DNA of 50,248 bases from Burkholderia dolosa (GCF_902499135.1 NZ_CABVPR010000044.1:1-50248), one strand, 5' to 3'. Shown: positions 24,753-34,489, counted from the first letter of the stretch. The notes: generated from the sequence alone by a model not told the origin. Numbers and translations are program-made.

Positions 24753-25166
24753 ATGCCCTTCAGACCAGGGACCATTCGAAGTCCGTCCGGAGCGGAATGC
24801 ATCGCGCCCGCACGCGCGGCAGGGCCGGGCCGTATCGAGCTCGACCCGCAACAGGATCGCCACGCGCGTGCCGCGCTGGAAGCCTACGCGGATTCGGCTG
24901 CAGCGGAGATGCCGTGGCTCGCCGAATGGCTCGATGAACGGTTGCGCGACGCGGCGCAGGATGACGACGAGGCCGGTATCACGTATTGCGGCGCGACGGT
25001 CGAGCGTGTGTTCGATCTCGCGCATGCGTGGGCGGCAGGCCAGCCCGATTACGCGGCCGCGGCGTGGGAAAACGTGCGCGGCCAGTTGCACCGGATGCTC
25101 GGGCAACGGCGCGTGCGCGACGACGATTTCGCCGAGCCGATGGCCGGCATCGCAGGCACCGATTAG
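24753..25166 (+). CDS. hypothetical protein, 137 aa
   Basis: I do not recognise a family. The chosen ATG at 24753 has GGGGAAAGGAC directly upstream, a strong ribosome-binding site; an in-frame ATG at 24717 would add 12 residues. The protein is soluble-looking and acidic in its C-terminal two thirds, without signal peptide or membrane span. Predicted helices centre on HARAALEAYADSAAAEMPWL and ATVERVFDLAHAWAAGQPDY. A single Cys sits in GITYCGATV. Codon use matches the neighbours, so it is likely a real gene. It precedes the response regulator operon by 260 bp on the same strand; whether they are related is unknown. Confidence 0.6.
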   Translation: MPFRPGTIRSPSGAECIAPARAAGPGRIELDPQQDRHARAALEAYADSAAAEMPWLAEWLDERLRDAAQDDDEAGITYCGATVERVFDLAHAWAAGQPDYAAAAWENVRGQLHRMLGQRRVRDDDFAEPMAGIAGTD

Positions 25167-25233
25167 GCGCGCAATTGCGCGACCCGGACGATTATTCGAA
25201 CAAAGGACCGTATTCCGCGCAATTTCTTGGTGA

Positions 25234-25256
25234 ATTTCATACTACTATGATGAAAT
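25234..25256. promoter_or_regulatory. AT-rich inverted repeat upstream of the response regulator operon
   Basis: ATTTCAT (25234-25240) and ATGAAAT (25250-25256) are perfect inverted 7-mers with a 9-base centre that includes TACTAT, a weak -10 match. It lies about 170 bp before the response regulator start and could be an operator. Confidence 0.4.
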
Positions 25257-25310
25257 CGCCGGTTCGTCCGCGCCCCGTTTTTGAGATATTCGTCGCGGGG
25301 CGCTGTATCG

Positions 25311-25380
25311 CGCACGTTGCGCGGCGATGAAAGACGCTCGCCGGCCGGAAGGTTGCCGTGCGCATGTTGCGCGGCGATCA
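25311..25380. repeat. 20-bp direct repeat, 50-bp period, upstream of the response regulator
   Basis: Positions 25311-25330 and 25361-25380 match at 18 of 20 bases; the shared core is GTTGCGCGGCGAT preceded by CGCA. The centre-to-centre distance is 50 bp, close to five helical turns. The second copy is 46 bp before the response regulator ATG. Such spacing suits cooperative binding of a response regulator, but this is inference. Confidence 0.55.
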
Positions 25381-25426
25381 GCGCGGTGGCTTAACTGGAC
25401 GAATCGCTTTCGATTTGCGGGGTGCT

Positions 25427-26131
25427 ATGAGAATTGCTGTACTGGATGACGATCCGGCCCAGACGGATTTCGTCAGTCAAACGCTGACGGCCGCCGGCCA
25501 CACGTGCTATGCGTTCAAGGAAGGCAAGGCCCTGAAGAAGCGTCTGCAACGCGAGACGTTCGATCTGCTGGTGCTCGACTGGAACGTGCCGGACATGTCC
25601 GGCGAGGAAGTGCTCACGTGGGTGCGCGCGAATCAGACCGAGCACAGCCTGCCGATCATCTTCATGACGAGCCGCGACGACGAAGCGGGGATCACGCAGA
25701 TCCTGAACGCCGGCGCCGACGATTACGTCGTCAAGCCGGTATCGGGCCCGATCCTGCGCGCACGCATCGGCTCGCTGCTGCGCCGCGCGTATCCGGTCAA
25801 CGCCGAGGCGGCCGTGCGCGAATTCGACCAGTTCCGCTTCGACGTGAACCTGAAGCAGGCGTATGTCGGCGACAAGGCCGTGAGCCTCACGCAGAAGGAA
25901 TTCGAACTCGCGCTGCTGCTGTTCCAGCATCTGGATCGGCCGCTGTCGCGCGCGCACATCCTCGACCTCGTGTGGAAGCAGGCGACCGACATTCCGTCGC
26001 GCACGATGGACACGCACATCTCGATGCTGCGCACGAAGCTCGGGCTGCGGCCGGAGAACGGCTACCGGCTCGCGCCGATCTACGGCTACGGCTACCGGCT
26101 CGAGCGCGTGAGCCAGGGAGAACCGGAGTGA
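25427..26131 (+). CDS. OmpR-family response regulator
   Basis: This 234-aa transcription factor has a receiver domain (residues 1-120) with acidic residues in VLDDD, phospho-acceptor Asp51 (LLVLDWNVPD), Thr81 (FMTSRDD) and Lys103 (DDYVVKPV). The C-terminal winged helix (about 130-230) contains SLTQKEFELALLLFQHLDRP and RTMDTHISMLRTKLGL, both typical of OmpR/PhoB. Its partner is almost certainly the CHASE2 kinase two genes on. ATG at 25427 begins MRIAVLDDDP; the longer frame adds 23 residues not seen in the family. Its stop overlaps the GTG start of the next gene. Confidence 0.92.
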   Translation: MRIAVLDDDPAQTDFVSQTLTAAGHTCYAFKEGKALKKRLQRETFDLLVLDWNVPDMSGEEVLTWVRANQTEHSLPIIFMTSRDDEAGITQILNAGADDYVVKPVSGPILRARIGSLLRRAYPVNAEAAVREFDQFRFDVNLKQAYVGDKAVSLTQKEFELALLLFQHLDRPLSRAHILDLVWKQATDIPSRTMDTHISMLRTKLGLRPENGYRLAPIYGYGYRLERVSQGEPE

Positions 26132-27486
26132 CCGCGGCCGCCGTACGTCGCGCGGCCAGCCTGCCCACCGCCGTCGTGCGCGCAGCGGGCGCGCTCGCGC
26201 TCGCGTTCGCCGGACATGCCGCCGCGCAGCCGCCGGCCGCCGCGGGCAAGACGGTCGTCTATCGCACGCACGCGGGCGACACGCTGTACGACGTCGCCGC
26301 GCGCTACCTGCAGGGGCCCGACGACTGGCAGCTGCTGCAGCGGATCAACGGCGTGCCCGCGCCGAAGCATCTGCAGCCCGGCGTCGCGCTGAAGCTGCCC
26401 GTTGCGCGGCTGCGCAAGGAAAAGCTCACGGCGCGCGTGATCGCCGTGCAGGGAAGCGCCGAGCTTGCGTCCGGCGGCGCCTACGCGCCGCTCGCGAACG
26501 ACGCGACGCTTGCCGAGGGCGACCGCGTGCGTACGGGCGCGAACGGCTTCGTGACGATCGAACTCAGCGACGGCACGCACATGAGCCTGCCGCCGGACAG
26601 CCAGCTCGATGTGAAGACGCTGCGCCGTACGGTGCTGACCGGCACGCTCGATCGCGAGTTCGAGCTCACGCGAGGCTCGGTCGACAGCGAAGTCACTCAT
26701 CTGAAAAAGCGCGACGACCGTTTCCAGATCCGTTCGCCGTCGGTCGTGGCCGGTGTGCGCGGCACGCGATTTCGCGTGAACTACGACGCGGCCGGCAGCG
26801 CGGCGACGCGCATCGAGGTGCTCGATGGCATCGTCGGCGTTGCAGGCCATCGGCGGCCGGCCGGCGCGACGCTCGTGCATGCGAGCTTCGGCAGCGTCGC
26901 GACGTCGTCGGGCGCGGTCGGCGCGCCTGTGCAACTGCTGCCGGCGCCCGCGCTCGCGCATCCGGACAAGGTGCAGGACGATCCCGACGTCGCGTTCGAC
27001 GTCGTGCCGGTCGCGAACGCGCGTGCGTATCACGTGCAGCTCGCGCACGACGCCGGCATGCTCGACCTGTTCCGCGAAACGCGCACCGACTCGACGCGTG
27101 CGGTGTTCCGCGACGTGCCGAACGGAACGTACTTCGTGCGCGTCGCTGCGATCGACGAAAACGGTCTCGAAGGGATGCCGCGCGTGTATGCGTTCGAGAG
27201 GCGTCTGATGGGGCTCGACGCGAGCGCGTCGCCCGGCGCGTACGGCTACCAGTTCCAGTGGTCGCCGAACGGCGCGGCCGACGGTGCGCGCTACCGGTTC
27301 GTGCTGTCGCGCTCGAAGGATCTGAGCGCGCCGATCGTCGATCAAGTCGGGCTGCGCACACGCAAGATCACCGTCGCGCACCTGCCGCCGGGCGACTATT
27401 TCTGGGCCGTGACCGTCGAAGCGTTCGACGGCGGCAAATTCTACGAGAAGACCGGTCCTGTCAACGCGTTCACGTTGTCGCGCTGA
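26128..27486 (+). CDS. secreted LysM and FecR domain protein
   Basis: This 452-aa protein starts at GTG 26128, overlapping the regulator stop (GTGA), after CAGGGAGAACCGGA. Residues 1-35 look like a Sec signal peptide ending near GHAAAQ. A LysM domain follows (about 43-93: THAGDTLYDVAARYLQGPDD and the LQPGVALKLP end), which binds peptidoglycan. A FecR-like domain (about 105-215) shows GDRVRTGANGFVTIELSDGT and SVVAGVRGTRFRV. The C-terminal half (about 285-450) reads as two fibronectin-III-like repeats (NGTYFVRVAAIDENGLEG; PPGDYFWAVTVEAFDGGKF). It probably acts in the periplasm as a sensor or scaffold for the adjacent CHASE2 kinase (inference). Confidence 0.85.
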   Translation: MTAAAVRRAASLPTAVVRAAGALALAFAGHAAAQPPAAAGKTVVYRTHAGDTLYDVAARYLQGPDDWQLLQRINGVPAPKHLQPGVALKLPVARLRKEKLTARVIAVQGSAELASGGAYAPLANDATLAEGDRVRTGANGFVTIELSDGTHMSLPPDSQLDVKTLRRTVLTGTLDREFELTRGSVDSEVTHLKKRDDRFQIRSPSVVAGVRGTRFRVNYDAAGSAATRIEVLDGIVGVAGHRRPAGATLVHASFGSVATSSGAVGAPVQLLPAPALAHPDKVQDDPDVAFDVVPVANARAYHVQLAHDAGMLDLFRETRTDSTRAVFRDVPNGTYFVRVAAIDENGLEGMPRVYAFERRLMGLDASASPGAYGYQFQWSPNGAADGARYRFVLSRSKDLSAPIVDQVGLRTRKITVAHLPPGDYFWAVTVEAFDGGKFYEKTGPVNAFTLSR

Positions 27487-27496
27487 CCGGCCGCGC

Positions 27497-29884
27497 ATGA
27501 AACCCGACTCCGTGTCCCCGCGGCGGCGCCTCGGCCGCCGCTTCCTCATCGAGTGGATCGCGATCGGCTGCCTCGGGATCGCGGTGATCCTCGCGTGCGC
27601 GCTCGGGCGCGTGTCGTCGAGCGTCGACGGGCTCATCTACGATCGGCTGCTGATGCTGCGCACGCTGCCGCTGTCGCCCGACGTCGTGGTCGTCGACATC
27701 GACAATCAGAGCGTGTCGGCGCTCGGCCGCTGGCCGTGGCCGCGCGACGTGCATGCGCGGCTGCTCGACGCGCTCGCGCGCGCGCAGCCGGCGGCCGTCG
27801 TCTACGACGTGCTGTTTACCGAGCCGTCGCCGGAAGATCGCGCATTCGCCGACGCGATGACGCGCGTGCCGACGTTCCTGCCGGTGCTGCTGAGCCCCGA
27901 GCAACCGGACGGCATGCGTACCGTCGATCCGCCGGTGCCCGCGCTCGCCGCGCGCGCGATGGGGCTCGGCCACATCAACCTCGAAGTCGATCCGGACGGC
28001 ATCGTGCGCAGCGTCGCGCTGTTCGAGAGCGACGGACGCGTGCGCTGGCCGCAGCTGATGGTGCCCGTGTATCGCGCGATCGTGGCCGGCAAGCTGCATC
28101 CGGCCGGCGGCGCGCCGGGCGCGCACGCGCACGATCTGTCGCGCGATGCGTCCGGCGACGGCCGCTACCTGATTCCGTTCAGCCGCAGCACGCCCGCGTA
28201 TCCGACGCTGTCGTTCGACGACGTGCTCGAAGGGCGCGTGAAGCCGGACGCGCTGCGCGGCAAGATCGTCGTCGTCGGCGTGACGGCGTCCGGGCTCTAC
28301 GACCGCTTCGCGACGCCGGTGTCCGGCGACTTCGGCCCGCTCGCGGGCGTATACATCCACGCGAAAGTGCTGGACATGCTGACGACCGGCAGTGCGATCA
28401 CGCCGGCGTCGCGCGTCGCGCTGTTCTTCGCGTCGCTGCTGCCGCTCGCCGTGCTGCTCGGCGGCTTCCTGATGCTGTCGCCGTGGCGCGCGCTGCTGCT
28501 CACGCTGAGCCTCGCGGCGCTCGCCGTCGTCGCGAGCATGGCGCTGCTGTTCCAGGCGCGCGTGTGGCTGTCGCCGGCGCCCGCGATCTTCGGGCTGATC
28601 GCGGTCTATCCGATCTGGAACTGGCGGCGCCTCGAGATGACGATGTCGTATCTGCGCCGCGAACTGCAGCGGCTCGCCGACGAGCCGCATCTGCTGCCCG
28701 AGGCGCCGCGCACGCGCGACGTCGGCGGCGACGTGCTCGAGCGGCAGATGGCGCTGATGGCGCAGGCCGCGCAGCGCGTGCAGGACATGAAGCGCTTCGT
28801 ATGGGACAGCCTCGACAGCATGCCCGAGCCGATCTTCGTCACCGATCTCGCCGGCACCGTGCTGATCGCGAACCATGCGGCGAAGCGCTACGGCGCGCGG
28901 CTCGCGCTGCCGTTGCCGGAAGGCCGGCCGCTGCGCGCGGCGCTCGGCGAGCTGACGTTTATGAAGACCGTCGACGGCAACGTCGATCACGATGCGGCGA
29001 TTCGTGCGCACTGGCCGGCCGCGCTCGATCCGACGCTCGCGGCCGAGCACGACGCGATGGCGCGCGGCATCGAGGTGCGCGACCGGGACGGGCTCGATCA
29101 TCTGTTACGCTACGCCCCGTGCACGAACGCGCAGGGCCGCGTGACCGGCTGGATCGCGGGCCTCGTCGACGTGACCGAGCTGCACGCGGCCGAGCGGCAT
29201 CGCGAAGAGGCGCTGCATCTGCTGTCGCACGACATGCGCTCGCCGCAGTCGTCGATCCTCGCGCTGGTCGAGATCGAGCGCGAGCGCGTCGAGTCCGACG
29301 CGGTGCGCGGGTTGCTCGCGCGGATCGAGCGCTACGCGCAGCGCGCGTTGTCGCTCGCCGACGAGTTCGTGCAGCTGGCGCGCGCGGAATCGCAGACGTA
29401 TCAGCTCGAGCCGACGAGTCTCGTCGACGTGCTGATCGACGCGAGCGACGAAGTGTGGCCGCAGGCGCAGGCCAAGCGGATCCGCATCGACACCGACGTC
29501 GGTACCGCAATGTGCTGGATTCGTGCGGAGCGCTCGCTGATCACGCGCGCATTCGTGAACCTGTTGAACAATGCGGTCAAGTACAGTCCGTCCGACACGA
29601 CGATCACGTGTACGCTGACGGTCGAGCCGGCATCGAAACGGCTGTTCTGCACGATCCGCGATCAGGGGTACGGCATTGCGCCGGAAGATCAGCGGCATCT
29701 GTTCGAGCGTTTCAAGCGGTTCCATGCCGGCGATCGGCCCGAGATTCCGGGCTCGGGGCTCGGGATGGCGTTCGTGAAGACGGTCGTCACGCGCCACGGC
29801 GGCAGCGTGTCGGTCGACAGCGAAGTGGGCGTCGGCACCGCGGTGACGGTGTCGTTGCCCGCGATCGACGAGCCGTCCGCCTGA
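27497..29884 (+). CDS. CHASE2-domain sensor histidine kinase
   Basis: This 795-aa inner-membrane kinase has one N-terminal membrane segment (residues about 18-37), a periplasmic CHASE2 domain (about 45-310; VVVVDIDNQSVSALGRWPWP, VVYDVLFTEPSPEDRAF), then three membrane segments (about 310-372). A coiled-coil-like stretch and a PAS-like domain (about 430-560) precede the dimerisation helix with His578 in LLSHDMRSPQSSIL. The catalytic domain has the N box FVNLLNNAVKYSP, DQGYGIAPED and GSGLGMAFVKTVV. It should phosphorylate the OmpR-type regulator of the same operon in response to an envelope signal. It starts 10 bp after the LysM/FecR gene. Confidence 0.92.
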   Translation: MKPDSVSPRRRLGRRFLIEWIAIGCLGIAVILACALGRVSSSVDGLIYDRLLMLRTLPLSPDVVVVDIDNQSVSALGRWPWPRDVHARLLDALARAQPAAVVYDVLFTEPSPEDRAFADAMTRVPTFLPVLLSPEQPDGMRTVDPPVPALAARAMGLGHINLEVDPDGIVRSVALFESDGRVRWPQLMVPVYRAIVAGKLHPAGGAPGAHAHDLSRDASGDGRYLIPFSRSTPAYPTLSFDDVLEGRVKPDALRGKIVVVGVTASGLYDRFATPVSGDFGPLAGVYIHAKVLDMLTTGSAITPASRVALFFASLLPLAVLLGGFLMLSPWRALLLTLSLAALAVVASMALLFQARVWLSPAPAIFGLIAVYPIWNWRRLEMTMSYLRRELQRLADEPHLLPEAPRTRDVGGDVLERQMALMAQAAQRVQDMKRFVWDSLDSMPEPIFVTDLAGTVLIANHAAKRYGARLALPLPEGRPLRAALGELTFMKTVDGNVDHDAAIRAHWPAALDPTLAAEHDAMARGIEVRDRDGLDHLLRYAPCTNAQGRVTGWIAGLVDVTELHAAERHREEALHLLSHDMRSPQSSILALVEIERERVESDAVRGLLARIERYAQRALSLADEFVQLARAESQTYQLEPTSLVDVLIDASDEVWPQAQAKRIRIDTDVGTAMCWIRAERSLITRAFVNLLNNAVKYSPSDTTITCTLTVEPASKRLFCTIRDQGYGIAPEDQRHLFERFKRFHAGDRPEIPGSGLGMAFVKTVVTRHGGSVSVDSEVGVGTAVTVSLPAIDEPSA

Positions 29885-29921
29885 CAGGGCCGGGCGCGGC
29901 GGCGCGCATTTGGGGAAAGTC

Positions 29922-30536
29922 ATGAGAAAGCAATGGGCAGCCGCCGCGCTGACGGCGGCGCTGTTGACGGGTTGCGCCGGTGTCACGACCGGCGTCAGCG
30001 CGCTCGGGCAGCCGGACGCGTTCGCGTCCGGCGCGCGCGGCTACGAGTTCGTGCGCACGGCCGCGCAGGCCGACGATGCCGAATATCGGCGGATCGAGAC
30101 GCTGGTGCGCGACGAGCTCGCGCGCCGCGGCTTCGACGTGCGGCCGCAGAACGCCGCGCGCTATCGGCTGTCGATCGCGTACGCGACGCAGCCGGCCGAC
30201 GTTGCGGCGATCGCCGACCGGTGCGCGGGCGCGAGCAGCGCGTGCGTGACGGTCGACGGGCCGGCGCCGTTCGCGCTGCCGTTCGCGGGCGCCGTGTACC
30301 GGCACGTGCTGACGCTGCGTTTCGTCGATGCGAAATCGGGCGCGGACGTCTATCGCGTGTCGGCGTCGCTGCGCGACCGCGATGCCGGCACGCAGCAGGC
30401 CGCGCCGGCGCTCGTGAAGAGCGCGCTCGCGAAGATGCCGTTCGGCACGGGCGAGGGCTGGCTGGTCAAGACGAAAAAAGACGACGCGGGCGGCATGCCG
30501 GGCGTCGTCTCGGTAAAGCCGGTCGCCGCGCGCTGA
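29922..30536 (+). CDS. DUF4136-like outer membrane lipoprotein
   Basis: This 204-aa protein begins with a type II signal peptide: MRKQWAAAALTAALLTGCAG, lipobox LTGC with the lipidated Cys at residue 17. The mature part has the DUF4136 arrangement (YEFVRTAAQADDAEYRRIET, RRGFDVRPQNAARYRLSIAY, and a late HVLTLRFVDAKSGADVYRVS). The function of the family is unknown. The ATG at 29922 has GGGGAAAGTC in front; an earlier ATG (29910) lacks this. It begins 37 bp after the kinase stop, so it may be the fourth gene of the sensing operon, which makes an envelope role attractive. Confidence 0.78.
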   Translation: MRKQWAAAALTAALLTGCAGVTTGVSALGQPDAFASGARGYEFVRTAAQADDAEYRRIETLVRDELARRGFDVRPQNAARYRLSIAYATQPADVAAIADRCAGASSACVTVDGPAPFALPFAGAVYRHVLTLRFVDAKSGADVYRVSASLRDRDAGTQQAAPALVKSALAKMPFGTGEGWLVKTKKDDAGGMPGVVSVKPVAAR

Positions 30537-30555
30537 GCGGCGGCGACGATGTGAC

Positions 30556-30586
30556 CGGATCGCGGCCGGCGCGCGGCCGCGATCCG
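30556..30586. terminator. bidirectional terminator between the lipoprotein gene and galU
   Basis: CGGATCGCGGCC (30556-30567) and GGCCGCGATCCG (30575-30586) form a perfect 12-bp stem with a 7-base loop, midway between convergent genes. T-runs are poor (TTGCGTTG on the right), so efficiency is uncertain. Confidence 0.6.
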
Positions 30587-30599
30587 TTGCGTTGCGGCG

Positions 30600-31484
30600 T
30601 CAGACGGTCGGCTGCGCGCCGTCGCGCGAGCGCAGATACGCGTCGAATTCGGTGCCGACTTCCGGGTGGCGCAGCGCGAATTCGACCGTCGCCTTCAGAT
30701 AGCCGAGCTTGCTGCCGCAGTCGTAGCGCGTGCCCTGATACTTGTACGCGAGCACCTGCTCGTCGGCGAGCAGCGCCTCGATCGCGTCGGTGAGCTGGAG
30801 CTCGCCACCGGCGCCCGGCTTCAGCGCGCGCAGATGTTCGAAGATCCGCGGCTTCAGCACGTAGCGGCCGACCACGCCGAGATTCGACGGCGCGACGTCC
30901 GGCGCCGGCTTCTCGACGATCGCCGACATCTTGATGATCGACTCTTCCCATTCCTTGCCGTCGACGATTCCGTACGACTTCGTCTCCGTCGGCGGAATCT
31001 CTTCGACGCCGATCACCGAGCTGTGATAGTGGTCGAACACGTCGACCATCTGCTTCATCACCGGCGGGTTGCCGTCGAGCAGGTCGTCAGCAAGGATCAC
31101 CGCGAACGGATTGTCGGCAACGAGTTTTTCTGCGCACAGCACCGCGTGGCCGAGGCCGAGCGCTTCCGGCTGACGTACGTAGAAGCAGTCGACGTGGCTC
31201 GGCTTGATGCTGCGCACGAGCTCGAGCAGCTTCTCCTTGCCGCGCGCTTCCAGCTCGGCTTCGACCTCGTACGACTTGTCGAAGTGATCCTCGATCGCGC
31301 GCTTGCTGCGCCCGGTCACGAAGATCATCTCGGTGATGCCCGCCGCGATCGCTTCCTCGACCGCGTACTGGATCAGCGGCTTGTCGACGACGGGCAGCAT
31401 TTCCTTCGGGCTCGCCTTCGTTGCAGGGAGGAACCGCGTGCCGAGGCCGGCGACGGGGAATACCGCCTTGGTGACTTTCAACAT
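30600..31484 (-). CDS. galU: UTP-glucose-1-phosphate uridylyltransferase (GalU)
   Basis: This 294-aa enzyme makes UDP-glucose from UTP and glucose 1-phosphate, feeding lipopolysaccharide, exopolysaccharide and trehalose synthesis. The nucleotide-binding motif is [19 protein letters not shown] near the N-terminus with the conserved Lys of [21 protein letters not shown] and VILADDLL follow, and the late [21 protein letters not shown] is a hallmark. Length is typical. It lies 87 bp downstream of valS on the same strand but has its own perfect -10 box. Confidence 0.96.
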   Translation of the reverse strand: MLKVTKAVFPVAGLGTRFLPATKASPKEMLPVVDKPLIQYAVEEAIAAGITEMIFVTGRSKRAIEDHFDKSYEVEAELEARGKEKLLELVRSIKPSHVDCFYVRQPEALGLGHAVLCAEKLVADNPFAVILADDLLDGNPPVMKQMVDVFDHYHSSVIGVEEIPPTETKSYGIVDGKEWEESIIKMSAIVEKPAPDVAPSNLGVVGRYVLKPRIFEHLRALKPGAGGELQLTDAIEALLADEQVLAYKYQGTRYDCGSKLGYLKATVEFALRHPEVGTEFDAYLRSRDGAQPTV

Positions 31485-31539
31485 GATCGAACCTTTGTTC
31501 CTGTAATCGACTTGTCAGACAGCTTATGTTCACGTTCCG

Positions 31540-31545
31540 ATTATA
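31540..31545 (-). promoter_or_regulatory. -10 box for galU
   Basis: On the minus strand the sequence reads TATAAT, a perfect -10, 55 bp before the galU ATG. The -35 at 17 bp would be ACGGTA, a poor match, and would touch the valS 3' end. Confidence 0.45.
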
Positions 31546-31571
31546 GTGAACGCAAACAGCCTTACCGTTTG

Positions 31572-34436
31572 TTACGCGGGCAACCGTTCGAGCTGCGCGC
31601 GCAGCTTGTCGAGCGTGCTCTGGAACTCGGCGGCGCGCTTTTGCTCCTGTTCGACCACGGCCGGCGGCGCCTTCGCGACGAACGCGTCGTTGCCGAGCTT
31701 CGCGTTGCATTTCGCGATTTCGCCGGTCAGGCGCGCAATTTCCTTCGACAGACGCTCGCGCTCGGCCGCGACGTCGATTTCCACCTTCAGCACCAGCTTG
31801 TTCGGGCCGACGATCGCGATCGGCGCACCGTGCGCTTCCTTGTCGAGCGCCGCTTCGTCCGCGAGGATCTGCACGTCGGACAGGCGCGCGAGGGCCTGAA
31901 CGTACGGCGCGAACGTGCGCAGACGCGCGGCGTCGCCGGCCGCGAGCAGCGGCACCTTCGTCGCCGGCGACAGGTTCATCTCGCCGCGCAGGTTGCGGCA
32001 CGCGTCGACGATCGCTTTCAGGTCGGCCGTCCACTGTTCCGACGCTTCGTCGATTTTCTTCGGATCGGCGATCGGGTATGCCTGCGTCATCAGCGACGCT
32101 TCGCCTTCGGCCTTGCCGTGCGGATAACGGCCGGCGAGCGGCGCGACTTTCTGCCAGAGCGCTTCGGTGATGAACGGAATGATCGGGTGCGCGAGGCGCA
32201 GCACCGTCTCCAGCACGCGCAGCAGCGTGCGGCGCGTCGCGCGCTGCTGTTCGGGCGTGCCGTTCTGGATCTGCACCTTCGCGAGTTCGAGATACCAGTC
32301 GCAGTACTCGTCCCACACGAACTTGTAGATGCTGGTCGCGATGTTGTCGAAGCGGTAATCGGCGAAACCCTTCGCGATGTCCGCCTCCGTGCGCTGCAGC
32401 AGCGACACGATCCAGCGGTCGGCCGCCGAGAAGTCGAGGTAGCCGCCGGGGCCGCAGTCGCCCGCGCCGCATGCCTGCTTGTCGAGCCCGCAGTCGTGGC
32501 CTTCGCAGTTCATCAGCACGAAGCGCGTCGCGTTCCACAGCTTGTTGCAGAAGTTGCGGTAGCCTTCGCAGCGCGCGAGATCGAAGTTCACGTTGCGGCC
32601 GAGCGTCGCCATCGACGCCATCGTGAAGCGCAGCGCATCGGTGCCGAACGCGGGGATGCCGTCGGGGAATTCCTTGCGCGTCTTCTTCTCGATCGTCGCG
32701 GCCTGCTTCGGATTCATCAGGCCCGTCGTGCGCTTCGCGACGAGCGCTTCGAGATCGATGCCGTCGACGATGTCGATCGGGTCGAGCGTGTTGCCCTTGC
32801 TCTTCGACATCTTCTGGCCTTCCGCGTCGCGCACGAGGCCGTGCACGTACACCGTGTGGAACGGCACCTTGCCGGTGAAATGCGTGGTCATCATCACCAT
32901 CCGGGCGACCCAGAAGAAGATGATGTCGAAGCCGGTGACGAGCACGGACGACGGCAGGAAGTGCTGCAGCTCCGGCGTTTCATTCGGCCATCCGAGCGAC
33001 GAGAACGGCACGAGCGCCGACGAGAACCACGTGTCGAGCACGTCCTCGTCGCGCTTGAGCGCGCCCGTGTAGCCCTTCGCCGCCGCCTGCGCGCGCGCTT
33101 CTTCGTCGTTGCGCGCGACGAACACCTCGCCGTTCTCGCCGTACCACGCCGGAATCTGGTGACCCCACCACAGCTGGCGCGAGATGCACCAGTCCTGGAT
33201 GTTCTCGAGCCATTGATAGTAGGTGGTCGTCCAGTTCTCCGGCACGAACTTGATCTGCCCGTTGCGCACGACGTCGAGCGACACTTCGGTGATCGACTTG
33301 CCCGGATGGAACGTGCCTTCCGGCGCCGGCTTCGTCATCGCGACGAACCACTGGTCGGTCAGCATCGGCTCGATCACGACGCCGGTGCGGTCGCCGCGCG
33401 GCACCATCAGCTTGTGCGGCTTCACGGATTCGAGGAAGCCCTGCGCATCGAGATCGGCGACGATCGCCTTGCGTGCGTCGAAGCGGTCGAGGCCGCGATA
33501 CTGCGCGGGCGCGTTGTCGTTGATCTTCGCGTCGAGCGTCAGGATCTCGATCGGTTCGAGGCCGTGACGCAGCCCGACCTGATAGTCGTTGAAATCGTGC
33601 GCGGGCGTGACCTTCACGACGCCGGTGCCGAACTCGCGATCGACGTAGTCGTCGGCGATCACCGGAATCTCGCGGCCCGTCAGCGGCAGCGTGACGCGCT
33701 TGCCGATCAGGTGCGCGTAGCGCTCGTCTTCCGGATGCACCATCACCGCGACGTCGCCGAGCATCGTCTCCGGCCGCGTGGTCGCGACGGTCAGCGAGCC
33801 CGAGCCGTCGACGAGCGGGTAGCGGATGTGCCACAGGTGGCCGTTTTCCTCTTCGCTGACGACTTCGAGATCGGACACGGCCGTGAGCAGCACGGGATCC
33901 CAGTTCACGAGCCGCTTGCCGCGGTAGATCAGCCCCTGTTCGTACAGCTTGACGAACACGTCGCGCACGGCGGCCGACATCTTGTCGTCCATCGTGAAGT
34001 ATTCGCGCGACCAGTCGGTCGACGCGCCGAGACGGCGCACCTGGCCCGTGATCGTCGAGCCCGACTTCTGCTTCCATTCCCACACGCGTTCGACGAATTT
34101 CTCGCGGCCGAGATCGTGGCGCGACACGCCCTGCGCATCGAGCTGGCGCTCGACGACGATCTGCGTCGCGATCCCCGCGTGGTCGGTGCCCGGCACCCAC
34201 AGCGTGTTCTCGCCGAGCATCCGGTGATAGCGGGCGAGGCCGTCCATGATCGTCTGGTTGAACGCGTGGCCCATGTGCAGCGTGCCGGTCACGTTCGGCG
34301 GCGGCAGCTGGATCGCGAAATCGGGGCGGGCCGGATCGAATGCCGGCGCGGCGTAGCCGCGTTTTTCCCACTCCGGCCCCCATTGGGATTCGATCGTGTG
34401 GGGCTCGAAACTCTTCGCCAGCGTGTTGTCGCTCAT
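31572..34436 (-). CDS. valS: valyl-tRNA synthetase
   Basis: This 954-aa class I aminoacyl-tRNA synthetase charges tRNA-Val. The HIGH-type motif is [14 protein letters not shown] near residue 49, and the KMSKS motif is [12 protein letters not shown]. The editing domain ([20 protein letters not shown]) and a C-terminal coiled coil ([20 protein letters not shown] and [12 protein letters not shown]) are present, as in bacterial ValRS. The ATG at 34436 ([12 protein letters not shown]) is chosen over one 16 codons upstream, whose extra residues are not family-like and overlap the putative -10 box. Confidence 0.97.
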   Translation of the reverse strand: MSDNTLAKSFEPHTIESQWGPEWEKRGYAAPAFDPARPDFAIQLPPPNVTGTLHMGHAFNQTIMDGLARYHRMLGENTLWVPGTDHAGIATQIVVERQLDAQGVSRHDLGREKFVERVWEWKQKSGSTITGQVRRLGASTDWSREYFTMDDKMSAAVRDVFVKLYEQGLIYRGKRLVNWDPVLLTAVSDLEVVSEEENGHLWHIRYPLVDGSGSLTVATTRPETMLGDVAVMVHPEDERYAHLIGKRVTLPLTGREIPVIADDYVDREFGTGVVKVTPAHDFNDYQVGLRHGLEPIEILTLDAKINDNAPAQYRGLDRFDARKAIVADLDAQGFLESVKPHKLMVPRGDRTGVVIEPMLTDQWFVAMTKPAPEGTFHPGKSITEVSLDVVRNGQIKFVPENWTTTYYQWLENIQDWCISRQLWWGHQIPAWYGENGEVFVARNDEEARAQAAAKGYTGALKRDEDVLDTWFSSALVPFSSLGWPNETPELQHFLPSSVLVTGFDIIFFWVARMVMMTTHFTGKVPFHTVYVHGLVRDAEGQKMSKSKGNTLDPIDIVDGIDLEALVAKRTTGLMNPKQAATIEKKTRKEFPDGIPAFGTDALRFTMASMATLGRNVNFDLARCEGYRNFCNKLWNATRFVLMNCEGHDCGLDKQACGAGDCGPGGYLDFSAADRWIVSLLQRTEADIAKGFADYRFDNIATSIYKFVWDEYCDWYLELAKVQIQNGTPEQQRATRRTLLRVLETVLRLAHPIIPFITEALWQKVAPLAGRYPHGKAEGEASLMTQAYPIADPKKIDEASEQWTADLKAIVDACRNLRGEMNLSPATKVPLLAAGDAARLRTFAPYVQALARLSDVQILADEAALDKEAHGAPIAIVGPNKLVLKVEIDVAAERERLSKEIARLTGEIAKCNAKLGNDAFVAKAPPAVVEQEQKRAAEFQSTLDKLRAQLERLPA

Positions 34437-34483
34437 GGTGGAAATTTGCCGAAAAATGCGTGAATTGAATGCGGAATCCGTCA

Positions 34484-34489
34484 ATTATA
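34484..34489 (-). promoter_or_regulatory. -10 box for valS
   Basis: TATAAT on the minus strand, a perfect -10, 47 bp before the valS ATG. The -35 at 17 bp (TGGCTG) is weak. If used it excludes the longer in-frame start at 34484. Confidence 0.4.

Noticed and set aside
30666-34463. 1265-aa open frame antisense to galU and valS
   Set aside because: Shadow frame of two unmistakable housekeeping genes; no domain pattern.
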